DNA of 64,000 nt from Eutypella sp. D-1 (Eukaryota > Ascomycota > Sordariomycetes > Xylariales > Diatrypaceae): NCBI GenBank assembly GCA_023313575.1, contig JAJTTP010000006.1, positions 2,046,001 to 2,110,000 of the forward strand, written 5' to 3'. Below are positions 1-11,768 of the stretch, one piece after another; the first letter of the stretch is position 1; each line of letters begins with the position of its first letter. The position numbers were made by a program, and so were the translations under genes. Below the pieces are notes generated by a model. It was not told the origin of the DNA. It ran no database searches and saw only the letters and a program-made list of their open reading frames with translations.

Positions 1-2088
1 ACCCTAATTGCACCTTCTCCCCAGGGCAGCCGAACTGTTGAACTCCATACCCGAACCCGACATGTCCATCGATGACACGGGACTGTCCGATGCTCCTAGC
101 TATACATCCCCGGCATTCAGCCCAAACGCCGATCCCGACGAGGCCCAATTGGAGGCCAAGGAGATGAATAGATATCTGTTAGCCAAGTCCTTCTTTGACT
201 GTCGGGAATTCGATCGTTGTGCCGCCATATTCCTCCCGGACTCTACCTTGGCCGGCATCACCAGCGCCAAAGATGCCGCCAAATCAACCCCTAAGGGTAA
301 GGGGAAGGCAAAGGCTACCGCTGCCAGTACAAGGACGAGCACTGGTCATGCGCTCCCTAGGCTGAGCCAACGGAGTTTATTTCTCGCCTTGTATGCAAAA
401 TTCCTATCGGGGGAGAAGAGGAAAGACGAGGATGCCGAGATGGTCATGGGCCCCCAGGACCTCGGTACCTGCATCAACAAGCAGCTTCTCACTGTCAGCC
501 GGTTCCTCGAGTCCTGGTTCGAGGAGCACAAGACGGAAGATGGAGAGTATTCTGATAGTCAAGGTTGGCTAGAATATTTGTATGTGCTCGCTTCCTCCGT
601 CGTGACGTCGTGAGATGGATATCAAGCCTAACTCATTTTCTAGATACGGCATGGTTCTCGTAAAGGAGAAGAACGAGGAGTTGGCCTTATATTGGCTCAT
701 CCGCAGTGTTCACTTGTTTCCTATGAACTGGGGATGCTGGTTGGAGATAACCTCCTTGATATCACGACTTGAAGATGTCGGTACACCCACAGAACAGTCT
801 GAAACCGTAGCTGACAGTCTACTAGCTAAATCGGATAATGCCTCGCCTGCCGACAAACATTGTCTCTTTCATGTTCCATATCCATACTTCCCTGGAGCTG
901 TACCAGCACGAGCCTCAGATCGCCCATCACCTGGGCCAACTCTTAGACATATTTCCCAATTCCTCCTTCCTCCTGACATGCGAGGCTCTGCTATCTTACC
1001 ATGCCAAAGACCTCGTATTGGCAGAACAGCGTTTTAGCCACCTTCTCGCTCTACATCCACATCGACTCGACTCATTAGATCACTACTCTAACATACTCTA
1101 CGTCATGAACCTACGACCGAAGCTCGCGTTTCTAGCTCACCTATGTAGCAGCGTCGACAAGTTCCGCCCGGAATCGTGTGTCGTCATCGGCAATTACTAC
1201 TCCCTCCTCTCCCTACACGAGAAGGCGGTCCAGTACTTCCGCCGAGCGCTGACCCTGGACCGGGCCTGTCTATCCGCTTGGACATTGATGGGACACGAGT
1301 ACGTCGAGCTCAAGAACACGCATGCGGCCATCGAGTCGTACCGCCGCGCCGTGGACGTCAACCGCCGCGACTACCGCGCCTGGTACGGCCTGGGGCAGAC
1401 GTACGAAGTGCTCGAGATGCACGCGTACGCGCTGTGGTACTACAAAAAGGCAGCTGGGCTGCGGCCCTGGGATGGCAAGATGTGGATGGCGGTGGGCTCG
1501 TGCCTGCAGCGCATGGGTCGCAACCAGGACGGCATTAAGGCGCTCAAGCGTGCCCTGCTGGCCGAGAGCCACCACGACGCGAGTAGCAGCTTTGGCAGCG
1601 GCGCTTCCGGCCCCGGAGGCGGTGTAAGCGCCGCCGGTAGTGTCCGCGGCGGCCACATGGACCCGGAGATCCTGCTCCAGATCGCGAGCATGTACGACAG
1701 CCTCGGCGAGGAGGACGACGCCAAGACCTACATGGAGATGTGCGTGGCGCAGGAGGACGGCGGCGGCGGCGGCGCCGAGAGCCAGGGCGGGACCGATGGA
1801 ATAGCGATCCACGACGACTCACCGCCCGGGTCGGAGGCCGGCGACGGCGGCGGCGGAGGAGGCGGGGATGGTGGAGGCGGCGGCGGCACGGGCGTTACGG
1901 CGGCGACTAGCAAGGCGCGCATGTGGCTCGCGCGTCATGCCATGCGCACCGAGGACTACGCGACGGCGAGCCGGCTCGCCAACGAGCTGTGCCAGGACGG
2001 CGTCGAGGTCGAGGAGGCCAAGGCCCTCATCCGCGAGGTCCGCAGCCGTCTCGATGCCGCTGCCGCTGCCTCTGCCGCCGTCGGGTAG
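1..2088 (+). CDS. cdc23: Anaphase-promoting complex subunit 8 (APC8/Cdc23), 5' partial
   Basis: TPR scaffold subunit of the APC/C ubiquitin ligase that drives mitotic exit in the nucleus. Visible exons are 25-579, 644-776 and 826-2088, giving 649 residues and a stop. The first bases are the end of an intron (CCCCAG ends at 24), so the start codon lies outside the window. Conserved pieces include AAELLNSIPE near the visible start, NIVSFMFHIHTSLELYQ in the middle and a run of TPRs ending near GIKALKRAL. The second intron (777-825, 49 nt) uses the unusual donor GTCGGT; joining there gives the expected LED-LNRI junction, while the nearby GTACAC donor would break the frame. The C-terminal third has fungal-type glycine-rich insertions between helices. 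The family call is from recognised conserved blocks; the second intron is inferred from frame and family alignment. Confidence 0.93.
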
Positions 2089-2313
2089 GCAGAGAGCATA
2101 CAGCGCTTGCTGCGTTGTGGTGGAGCGTTACTTACGACGATCAGCCGGACAAAGCTTGGAGGTCGAGGTCGAGGTTGAGGTCACGATGCTGGTCTCTTTC
2201 GTATTGCTATAACTACATAGCTTTCGCATTTTGTACCGGTATCATTTCACTAGTTACCTCGGCCCTCGAAAAAACCTGTCTTGCCTTGCCTGGTTTTTTT
2301 GTCTTGTATCGTT

Positions 2314-2334
2314 AGACAGACAGACAGACAGACA
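2314..2334. repeat. (GACA)n microsatellite
   Basis: About five perfect GACA units, just after the APC8 3' end. Confidence 0.9.
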
Positions 2335-2850
2335 AACGGGTGATCTACCCGCTCACGTGGGGTCCCGATAATACGAAATGGAATAAAGACGGGACCTATG
2401 ACTTCATATCGTATCACGTCCGTGGTTTTTATCTAGGCCATTCTTTTCTCCTTTTTTTACTTCCTAGCCAGCTTGCTTCCTTATTACCTTAGAGTCGCAT
2501 GACTTGCATACGGTATGGCAGGGCAGGGCGTGCGGCTGGTTTGGTACGGTGTCCAGTCCACGATCTCGTGATCCAACCCCATGGCCTACCTAGCTAGGTA
2601 GCTAATAAGGCTTGTTTATTACGGACTAACTTTGTAGCTACTTTGTAATCACACTACATAAGTCCTTCATAAGGAGGCTGGCTATATAGCGTCTCGTTCT
2701 CCCGCTAGCTAGTTGGGTGGGCTGTCTAGATGCTGGCTGGCGCGATCATGTATCTAAATATACCCGATGGTAGATAGACGGACTATGGGCACCACCAGCC
2801 AGCCAGCCAGCCCGCGGCGATGCAAGGGCAGCGAGCTGATCGATCGAGCT

Positions 2851-2870
2851 ACACACACACACACACACAC
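2851..2870. repeat. (AC)10 microsatellite
   Basis: Ten perfect AC units. Confidence 0.95.
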
Positions 2871-2984
2871 ATACACACGCCCTGAGTACTCACATGCCCT
2901 AAGTTAACCTGTCTGCCTAAGTAACGTACTGCGTGGTAGGTGGGATAAGACGGCGCGGCGCGGTGGCCATGTGACTTCGATGTA

Positions 2985-3004
2985 TGTGTGTGTGTGTGTG
3001 GTGT
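2985..3004. repeat. (TG)n microsatellite
   Basis: TG tract of about nine units with one break. A second, interrupted TG/CG tract lies at about 3160-3188. Confidence 0.9.
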
Positions 3005-6000
3005 GCGTCTAGATACATATGGACGTAGACGGTCCGTCCGTCTGGCTGGCTGGTTCGCCCCCCTCCTAATAAGCCGGTTTATGCACCTATGGTATGGCGT
3101 GTATGTCAGGTACGGGCGCCTGTGTGTGCGTTAGTATGAATGAACTATGTATCTCTATATGTGTGTGCGTGTGTGCGTGTGTGTGGTGTACTGCACCCGG
3201 CGTGGCTGTCGTTACGGTTTGTCATCCGGTGTTACCGTGATCTCAGTCTTGCGAGCACAACTCAGTAGACGACAATTGGTCTTTCGTAGGCGGTCATGGC
3301 CGTAGGGAGGAAAGACTGCGTTAAGTTTTAGCTGCATTCTTTTCTAGCATCTTGCTTGCTGTCTGGCCTTGACGTTCTTTAGCAGGTGATGCGGCAGTGA
3401 CGCACTGCGGCAATGAACGAGCGACGTGGCGGAAACCCCTACGAAGTTCAAGCTACCCTTTGCTACGAGCGTTTGCGACTCAAGCCAGACGGCACCGGTC
3501 CAAGCAGCACGGTGGTCCGTGTCTTGGGTTACGTGTTTACGTAGATGTTCGTGTTACGGATTGCGGGGTGAAAAGAGGGCTGCGGAGGTGCGTCGCACGG
3601 AGCAAGTCGTGCGCCTATATTGGTTCCTAGATATGTATGTGGGATGAACAGAACTTTGACGATGGGGTTGCAATGCTAGGCGTAGTGATCGATATATTCG
3701 ATATTTGCACGCAGGTGGCGCGACTGGAGTAGTCAACAGTAATGTTGCATCGTTACAAAGGTTCATGTCGCATTCCCCTACCTCAAGCCGTCCGTTCCCT
3801 TGTCTTCCTCTGTCTTGTCTGGGGTATGTGAGTAACTAGCTCGGTTACGAACTGCCGCGGCAGGCTAGGGACCTGCTGCCCCCAATAAGGACGAGACCTC
3901 GGTGGACATCGTTGTGAAGTAAGCTAATATATGTTCAACTTAGTTGCCTTGCGATACGTTCAGGATATAGGAAAGGCCGGAACGTCAATGGCCTCTGACA
4001 TGTTCATAGGTCTTACGTGCATTGTCTACTATAACTAGTAGTTGGGTAGTGCGGCTTGTCTTGGCAAAGTTCGATGTTGCACTGGCTGGTTGGTTCTAGG
4101 TGAATGCCGCCCTTGCTCCTCGGATATATCGAGGCATTTTACCTTAGTACGTATGCCTAGTGCGCGAAAACATCAACATTGTGAGTCAATAAACCCGTCT
4201 GCCCGGCTGTTGAGGTTGAAATTGTGGTAGCATTGATAGCGATGGTGACTTTTGGGAGTCCGCCAAATTCTCCATCATGGTTCGGCTCTGGCCGGGCGGG
4301 TCACGACGATAATCCAAACCGATAAGACTATTGTTACCCGGCCCTCGCTATTTATAATTAGTGGAAAGCTTATCTGTCAGTCTATTCGGTGGTCCTCTCC
4401 AATTTTGTTGTCGATCTCTCTGGTTGACCAGGCATCCCCTGATTCCCCTCCCCGCCCATCAATGGAAAACACCCATGCAGATCTTTTGAAGAGGCGAAAA
4501 TGACGGTAGTTTCGGTGGTGATATTGTTCGGAGTTTCCAACAGCCCAACCTCGCCAACCCTCCTCCTTGTGTGATTGGTATCGCATAATGGGACTCCAAC
4601 TACTCGACTTCCGCCCCAGCCAGTCAATCTTACTCGGGCATACACACGCTTACACATTGTCTCGGAGGACCTGACCGGGGTACATGATCACTGACCAGTA
4701 ACACAGAGGCCTTTTATTGTATACGAGAAAATAGGACGATGAGTGAGAAAATCGGTGGTGTGAGATACCCAAGTCTTCCGTCGCAGTTTAACTAGCCGCT
4801 ATTAGTCCGCCAACCCTCCCCCAGCGTTCCACTCCGCTCCTCCCCTCATCGGTGGCCTGCCATGCCACTTTGGGGCCTATCACATCATTTGCTTTACTAG
4901 CCTTGTAAACATCCATGAGATCGGTAAACAGTCAAGAAAACCACCCCTCTCTCCCCCTTCCTTCTCATCTGTGACTACTCCCCCCTCCTTCCCCTTTCCC
5001 CCTTACCTACAGCAGCCAACCCCGCACGCAAAGCGCGTACCAGCCGAAGAAAGATAAATCGAAAGAAAAAATGAAGAGGCGGGCCATCGCGAATGAATAC
5101 GAGCTCGATGACTGACTTGGCACCAATGGTTACCAGGCGGCGCCAGGCCCCATAGATTGGGCCGACTGATAAGATACTACATAGGGTGGCATCATAGTCC
5201 ATGTTGTCCAGGGGTCAGGGGCCGGGGTCCAGGGGCCATGGCCCATGGGACGGACAGCCGGGGAGGGGCCTTGGGTCCAAAAACCCCTCCGGTGCCTCTG
5301 TCGGCCAGGGTTCCTGGCCTTGCCAGCCTGCCAGCGCAGCCCGAGCCATTTTATCCCATCCTCGCGCTTTTCTTGCTTCACGCAGGTCCTTCTTCTGCTT
5401 AGATCGGGGATTCGATACCACCCAATAATTCCGTTCTCTACACAATACCGTCGCATTCGGCCGTTGCCCGGGTGTCTGCTTAGGTTGCCACCAAAAGGCT
5501 AAGAAACCCCTCCTAGAATGCCGTGGAGGATCTCCCCCCTGCAGATAATAATCGCAAATATGGACAAGGGTTACCCTTGTGCTTATTAGTTCATCAATGA
5601 GATTATGGCACACACATATCTTAGGGAGCCCATATCTTACCACCACCACCACCTAGACGTTCGATAAAGCAGGCAAGTAGGGAATATCTCGCGATAATGG
5701 TGGTGATGATGCTGCTCCTCTTCTGATCGTCACATAGCCAATGGGCAATACGTCGGGCGGACATTCTGCCTTGTGTAGTCAATATGGCCCAGATGGGGAA
5801 GAAGGTTGACAAATCACTACCGAACCTAGACGTCTGTCTTCGCCCGTGGCCAATGGGCGATGCACACAACACGCTGTGCAATGCAGAATGCAGCGCAGCG
5901 CAGTGCATAGCGTTGTAGTATTGCCCTCCTCCCCTTCCCCCTTCCGCTGATCTAGGGAGGCGAGGCACGAAATCTCTGTGCAATTCTGTCCGCAAGGGAC

Positions 6001-6831
6001 ATAATGTGAGGGAACCAACACTGCGTCATGGTGGGAGGAAGTGCACGGGGGTTCGTGGTGCTGCCGTACGGGTAATTGACTGTTTCTTATTGTCCGAAAT
6101 GCATACGAACAGTTTGGTTTGATATACAAAGAGCTGCAACTTTTAACACGCAAGTCACATTTAGAGGGTGAAAATAATTGTGTAGTTTTAGTCGAGTCGG
6201 GGCTCGATGTCGTATTAATTACTAGCTACCTATTTGCTCCCCCGGTCTATATAATTATCCACGGCCGCATGCCCTGCGACGACCTGCTATCATTCCATCC
6301 GCGCAGGTTCATAAATGAGTGTGGTGACGAGACCCAGGCCTTTCTTCTCCTGTATAAATCAAGAATTAAGTTTGGGGGTTGTTGCTGTAGTAGTAGGTAG
6401 TTGTGTATGTAGTGTAGTGGGTTCAGGGGTAAATGGGGTATATCAAATGCCGATCAGAAATGCCCGCCAGCCAGAATACTCCTTTTCCTATTGGAAAAAC
6501 ATGAATTGATGCGAATAAATTTCCCGTCACGTGGTCTCGTCAAAAGATGTGATGTCGTCAAAGCATGAAAAGGGCCGTGTTAAGAAATTCCAAGTCCGGT
6601 TTCCCGCCGTCCCTTCGGCGGGAAACGTAAAATGAGGGTATAGAATGATCCGATCCAAAAGTCCGCCTGCCTGTCCCGAGAAAGCCAAAAAGACAAACCA
6701 TCCTAGGAGGTAGATGACCCGAGTGAAATATGGGCACACTACTAAAACAAAAACCTTTTTTGATAGGTAGTTAAGACATGGTAGCAGTAAAAAGGCTGCC
6801 CCATCAAGCGTGGTCCTCCACATTAGAGAGA

Positions 6832-7530
6832 TTAGAGAGCCAGGACTGCCATGCCGACGGCAAGCAGAGCACCGGCAGGGCCAGCCACCTTGGCGGCGGC
6901 CGCCGTGGGGATGGCCGTAGGGTAGTTGGTCGTGCCAGGCGGCGGGACGGGCGTGTTGGTGGGCACCTCGTAGCTAGTAGTGAAAGTGGTAGACTCCGAG
7001 GTGATGGTGGTCAAAGAGTAAGAGGGGGTCTCCTCCGGGACCGTGGTGGGGTACGTGGTCGGCGGCGGAGGCGGCACGACCGTCCCATTAGTAGTAGGGT
7101 AGACGATGGTGCCCGTGGAGTACGGGGTCGTCGTGGGATAGCTGGTGACCGGCGGCGGCGGCGGCGGCGGCAGCTTGGTCGTCGGGTACGTGGGCGGCGG
7201 CAGCGGAACCTTGGTAGTAGGGTACGTAGGCGGTGGCGGCGGCAGCTTGGTGGTTGGGTACGTTGGCGGCGGCGGCGGCAACTTGGTCGTCGGGTACGGA
7301 GGCGGAACTGCCGTCGTCGGGTACGAAACCGTGCACGGGCAGTTCGTCACCGTCAACGTAGTCTCCGACGTCGCCGTGTAAGTCACGTTACCATACGTCA
7401 CAGTGGTCGGCGACGGGCAGTACGTCGTGTAGTCCGTCGTGATGACCGTGGTGTAGTACGTGGTCTCGTTCCAGGCTTGCGCCGCAGACAAGAGGGCCGC
7501 GAGAGGCGCCAGTGTTTGGGTGAACTTCAT
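6832..7530 (-). CDS. Pro/Thr-rich GPI-anchored-type cell-wall protein
   Basis: A 232-residue single-exon protein predicted to be exported and anchored in the fungal wall. ATG at 7530 begins MKFTQTLAPLAALLSAAQA, a typical signal peptide. Residues about 21-70 carry the block ending TLTVTNCPCT that is common in fungal wall mannoproteins, including clock-controlled CCG-6-like proteins. Residues about 89-136 are four near-identical 12-residue Pro/Thr units (YPTTKLPPPPPT type), followed by more Thr/Pro-rich sequence suited to O-mannosylation. The C terminus is a small-residue stretch and hydrophobic tail (AGALLAVGMAVLAL), as in GPI signals. A frame upstream of the ATG lacks any other ATG. The function is structural by inference; the exact family name is uncertain. 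Confidence 0.75.
   Translation of the reverse strand: MKFTQTLAPLAALLSAAQAWNETTYYTTVITTDYTTYCPSPTTVTYGNVTYTATSETTLTVTNCPCTVSYPTTAVPPPYPTTKLPPPPPTYPTTKLPPPPPTYPTTKVPLPPPTYPTTKLPPPPPPPVTSYPTTTPYSTGTIVYPTTNGTVVPPPPPTTYPTTVPEETPSYSLTTITSESTTFTTSYEVPTNTPVPPPGTTNYPTAIPTAAAAKVAGPAGALLAVGMAVLAL
7171..7306. repeat. 36-bp coding tandem repeats
   Basis: Four units of about 36 bp inside the cell-wall gene encode the YPTTKLPPPPPT repeats. One unit has diverged (KVPLPPP) and the last is extended by two prolines. Such arrays commonly vary in copy number. Confidence 0.8.
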
Positions 7531-7645
7531 GATGTTGTTGTGGATATTATTATATAGTGTTGCTTTTGCTTCTTCTGAGTGAGGGTCCAACTAAGGCTTC
7601 TTTTCAAACGATTGTTGTCCTTGTCAAGAGCGACCGTGAGGGCGA

Positions 7646-7653
7646 GTATATAA
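7646..7653 (-). promoter_or_regulatory. Possible TATA box of the cell-wall gene
   Basis: TTATATAC on the minus strand about 115 bp before the ATG at 7530. This is positional inference only. Confidence 0.4.
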
Positions 7654-8078
7654 CTCAACCGTGTATTGTGGGTATTATTAAAAGTTATTGTTGGGTAGAG
7701 GGTGAGGTATGTGTGCGAGTGTAAGTATGTATGACGGGAAGAGAAAACTGTCCGTCGACGAAGACGGAGGCTACCTATTTATCATTATTCGTGGGCGCAG
7801 GATCTTCAGATAGGAGGTTGGTAACGACCTGGCCAGCCAGATAGCAACAGATACCTTACCCTGGCGACGGCCGTATACAGGAAGGGAAGGTTCTGTTGTA
7901 TGATCAGATAGCTGTCATCCACCACGCCACACGATTACGATGGTATCATCGCAGACAGGGCCCTGCTTGCTCTGTTACCCGGCCGTCCACACTGGCCTCC
8001 TATAGCGCCGCTATTCGCCGCCGCCGCCGCCGCGGTCCATCCATGGGCTGATTCCGCCTTTTCCATTGGGCGAGATCG

Positions 8079-8100
8079 GTAACGTGCCTAGGCACGTTAC
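8079..8100. repeat. 22-bp perfect palindrome
   Basis: The two halves, GTAACGTGCCT and AGGCACGTTAC, are exact reverse complements with no spacer. It lies about 550 bp 5' of the start of the cell-wall gene. The centre CCTAGG is also the core of the dispersed ACCTAGGT motif of this window. Confidence 0.95.
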
Positions 8101-10586
8101 AGTGTGAGCTTATTCAAGCCGTCCGGGGTTCCCTTCGACTTGGCGATGCACTCTCTTCGCCCGTTGCCGCATCGACCACTTTTACCCATCCAGTCAGAGA
8201 AAGGTCGCTCTGGGACCCTCCCCCCTCCCCCATGCGCTGTGTGTCATTATCAACTGCACTTCTCGTGCGGAGTCGAGGACAGAACACAGTCATGGAGAAT
8301 CAGAGGAGGGGAGGCTGTCGAGTCTAGTCCTGTTCGGGAGGGTTGCCCTGGCAGGATCCCATCATCTTGTGTGTTCTAGTCCCCATTCGGACTGAGATCT
8401 TTCCCTTTTGAGGTGCCCCAGTCTTCGTGAGGGCCCGTCTTCGGGTTCGTCGGACAAGCTAGAGTTCTAGAGCTTTTTGGTGTTTTTTATTTTTCTTTCT
8501 CGCTTCTCGCTTCTTCTGCTAATGTTGACTGATACAGTAAGGCTTCTTCGTCGCTTATCACAGATTGGCCCAAAAATAGACGACGACTAGCTACTATTGG
8601 TCTCAATTGGGTCAGCCCAGCCACAGATTTTGACGGGGCAGCTCACTAGTCGTCACTATTCACTTAGTATGCTGAGCCTGAACTATACATGTGTGATACC
8701 TAAATCCACTGCCGGCTGTTGCTGACGGGCAAACTTCATACATATGTGTATATGCAGTCGCATACATACAAGAAAAACTCGCAGGTAGATCTTACGTACA
8801 ACCCACCACCCGTAATACTGACCTAAGCTCTTCGAGTTAACGTTGCGCACTTCTGCCAAGATATTCACTATGCTCCTTCTACGGCTGCTATCTAGAGGGT
8901 ATCTCAATCCCTCTCTATTCTATACGAGGGGCCGGCAGGAGTCAGAGAGTGGGATGGAGAGGGTAGGACAAAAAGAAGCGCCGAAAGAGAAAAAACTCCA
9001 ACTCGAAATAATACGAGGCCGAGGTGCCTCAGGTATATGCGATGCTTCCTCCATAGGGCAATGGTGCTATCTATCGCTGTTGCCCGATCGGTTCTCACTC
9101 GCTAGTGAATTTTCGGGGCGGGTCTCACCGGGCTGCGCTGCACGCACACTGCTCGACTCGGCTTCGACAATGTCAAAGGCCCAAAGTGGCTGGGTGGGTT
9201 GATAAGCCAAACGAACTCATTCGACCGCGGAGTCGTATGATAAGACAAACATCCTTGTCTGCCCGTCCTTCGCGGCCGAGGTTGGAGTCACTCGTCAGGC
9301 TCCTCTAGTTGATAGGCCAGCTGGCTGGGCCCTTCCATCTGCCCCCTGCCCCTGCTAGCATCGCCGAGACTCTGATTGGTACGTCATTGTCCCAAGATCC
9401 TTTCCAGTCATAGGCAAGTCACAGATGCGGTTTTTTCTTTCCGTTCTTTTGGATTCTACAACTAGCATATCGAAATCGAATTTTCGGTATTGAGCTCTGG
9501 GTGTTGTTGGTTGGTGAGGAACTAGAAACTCCACCTCTCACCCCTCTACTTATGGGGTCGAGGAGCAGAAAAAGGAGAAGATCGTCCTCATGAACCCTTG
9601 AGCTTCACGGGGGAAACGGGACCAGAATCGATCTACACGATAATCAGTTAGGTAATCTATACCTATATGTGCTTAGTCGATGATAAGAAGCGCTTCTCGC
9701 CAGTGATGGCCTCATCGTCGAACTGTGTTAAGACGTCGATATGAAAATTCTCACGTCGATGCTGACTGAAGGCGGTACAGTAATCACTTGATATGCGGTA
9801 ACCTATCAGTTCCATGAAGATGGCTGATAACGCACCGCCCTATCAGAATAAGCCGTATGCAGCCGTGTGATAGCGCAAAGAATACCCGATATCGCCAGGT
9901 GTTTGTAATCACGGATGGTGTCATTCGTGGTCACAGTCGCGATCCAAGCGGCCAAAATTCAGCCGCAGCGTATCCAAGTCAAAGTTAAATTACGAGACCA
10001 TGTTCCTTAGATTTTGTGCTATCAGCATACGAGCTAGCCAGTCTAATAAACCAGCACGGCGTCCAGAACAGAAGAATCAAAGCGGAGGTGTCCTAAAGTA
10101 AGCCTCTCTTTTAGCGTCCTAGTATTCTAGAGTGCGCATAGTTTTCTTTTCCCCATGAAAGCTATTAACGTCGTAGGCTGCTCTTAGTCCCGTTTCCAAC
10201 TCGGTCGCACTACCTCTTAGGCATTTGTATATCGTTTCCGGAGATCGAAGCGCCTAGGGCTCTCTGAACCAGTTGTAGGGGAGCACCTAGCCAACTGGAG
10301 CCCAGTGTCAGTCGCTGAGATGCGGTCAATAGCTGCCGAACGGGATCTTCCCTTCTACACGAGCACAGACTATTGAGAATAAACCGGGGACCGTTCTGAT
10401 CTCTTATGAACTGGATGTGGTCAACATCTGGGCTTCGTGGGCCACTCCATGAAAACATCTGGTTGGGATACCCAATGAACGAAGACGAAGTTTTACGGTA
10501 TGGACATATGTCAAGAGCATATGCTTCATCTTTGAGGAAGCTACTATGAGTTAAAATGTCACGAGCCCAATGCTGAGTCTATTGCC

Positions 10587-11560
10587 ATGGGGATCGATCA
10601 CATCAAGCTAGACCTCTTGGGATTCTACGCCGCGTCTCATTATGGAGTATCAGGTATACCACCTGATGATCGTATACAGTCGACGGCGCTTGATACAGAC
10701 CGTGCTGATAGAGACTTCCGGATGTTGTCCAAAGAATGTCAGATGCACCTACGAGTAATGGGAGGCTGAGTAGCACGGTAGTTCCAGCGCTCATGTCTTT
10801 AATCTGCTTGTCAGTTTCCCGATCTTCATGTGTCTATCTTCTCATGGGCACCATCTTACCACTAACGTCAGATGTACCCGCAACCATTTGACTGGACGGG
10901 ACATTGTTGGTGGTCGAGCGAGTCTATGTCCGGTACGCAGCGCTGAGAGCTGTTATTAGGACAAGGGAAGTATGTCAATGTCAAGGCAGTGTTAACCCCA
11001 AACTGATCGAGCAAATGCTTTGATAATCATTCAGAGAACTCTGTTGTTCTTCGACTTTGAATCACGTGGAGGCTCTGGCCCAGAAGGGCTGATGATATAT
11101 GTGCCCCGCGCAGAAACCCGGTCCAGGGTAACTCACAGCTACGCACCCGAACCTTTCAGCCCTATGATGCGCGCCCAGCACGGTTGAAAGTCGGGAGTTC
11201 TCTTCTTGCTGCGGGTCAGGAGTAATTAGTACTAGACTCCCCTACCAATGTGGCTCAATATATCCATCCAGCATGACACGAGCAAGGACGATGAACCCGA
11301 AGGCGTAGATGACCACAGGCAGTTGTTCCTTCTTGGAGCAGGAACCGCAGACAGGGGTGTTCGCCCGATGTCGGGTATTTCTAGACTTTCGCAAAAGCTA
11401 TCCAGACGCGGCAATAGTAATCGTATATAGCCCATTGCTAGATGGATACGAAACGCGATCCGAAACGTCAAAGACAAGGCTTTGCTTCGCCCGCTACGGC
11501 AACGTAACTCACGAAAACACAGACCCATATAAGCAACTGTGCTTGAGCATATCACAGTAG
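10587..11560 (+). pseudogene. Possible decayed coding stretch, function unknown
   Basis: Several short frames on the plus strand read like protein but are not connected by plausible introns. The clearest is about 11340-11560, with a hydrophobic beta-like segment (FRKSYPDAAIVIVYSP) and an ordered C terminus. It needs a one-base shift near 11350 to join the preceding frame (HRQLFLLGAGTADRGV). Another segment at about 11030-11180 reads IYVPRAETRSRVTHSYAPEP. I do not recognise the family. It could also be chance open reading. Confidence 0.25.
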
Positions 11561-11620
11561 AAGCATCATTGGACATCTGAAATCATACGCTATATTGCAC
11601 CTATGCTAGCAAACACTTGT

Positions 11621-11636
11621 GAAGTACCGGTACTTC
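11621..11636. repeat. 16-bp perfect palindrome
   Basis: GAAGTACCGGTACTTC is exactly self-complementary. It lies in the 3' flank of the F-box-like gene. Confidence 0.9.
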
Positions 11637-11768
11637 CATGAAAGTGCCCTCGCTATCTTTCCCAAGGAAGGAAATAAAACACGCTGTAAACAGAAAAATA
11701 GAGACCTGTAGGCAGACATACCGCCTATGTAGCCAACACAAACCGCCAACCTGATTGCCGAAGCCCTA

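Larger units (their letters stand above)
2089..6831. other. Gene-free spacer with microsatellites
   Basis: No open frame here has family resemblance, codon bias or splice structure. The first 1.3 kb downstream of APC8 is full of simple repeats (GACA, CA and TG tracts). A GC-rich patch at 5200-5350 has overlapping GGCCATGGCCCATGG self-complementary words. Short frames in 3397-6500 overlap each other on both strands and look random. Confidence 0.7.
7531..11768. other. Spacer with palindromes and no secure gene
   Basis: No frame here has recognisable family features. Perfect palindromes occur at 8079-8100 and 11621-11636. A possible decayed coding stretch (10587-11560) is listed separately. Simple repeats are scarce here compared with 2-3.2 kb. 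Confidence 0.6.

Noticed and set aside
5200..5460. Small GC-rich gene on either strand
   Set aside because: Overlapping frames on both strands come from self-complementary GGCCATGG words; no start context or domain.
7171..7306. CRISPR-like repeat array
   Set aside because: Units are contiguous, in-frame and coding; no spacers; eukaryotic genome.
6778..7557. 259-codon plus-strand frame
   Set aside because: Antisense to the repetitive cell-wall gene; Arg/Gly-rich artefact of the repeat.
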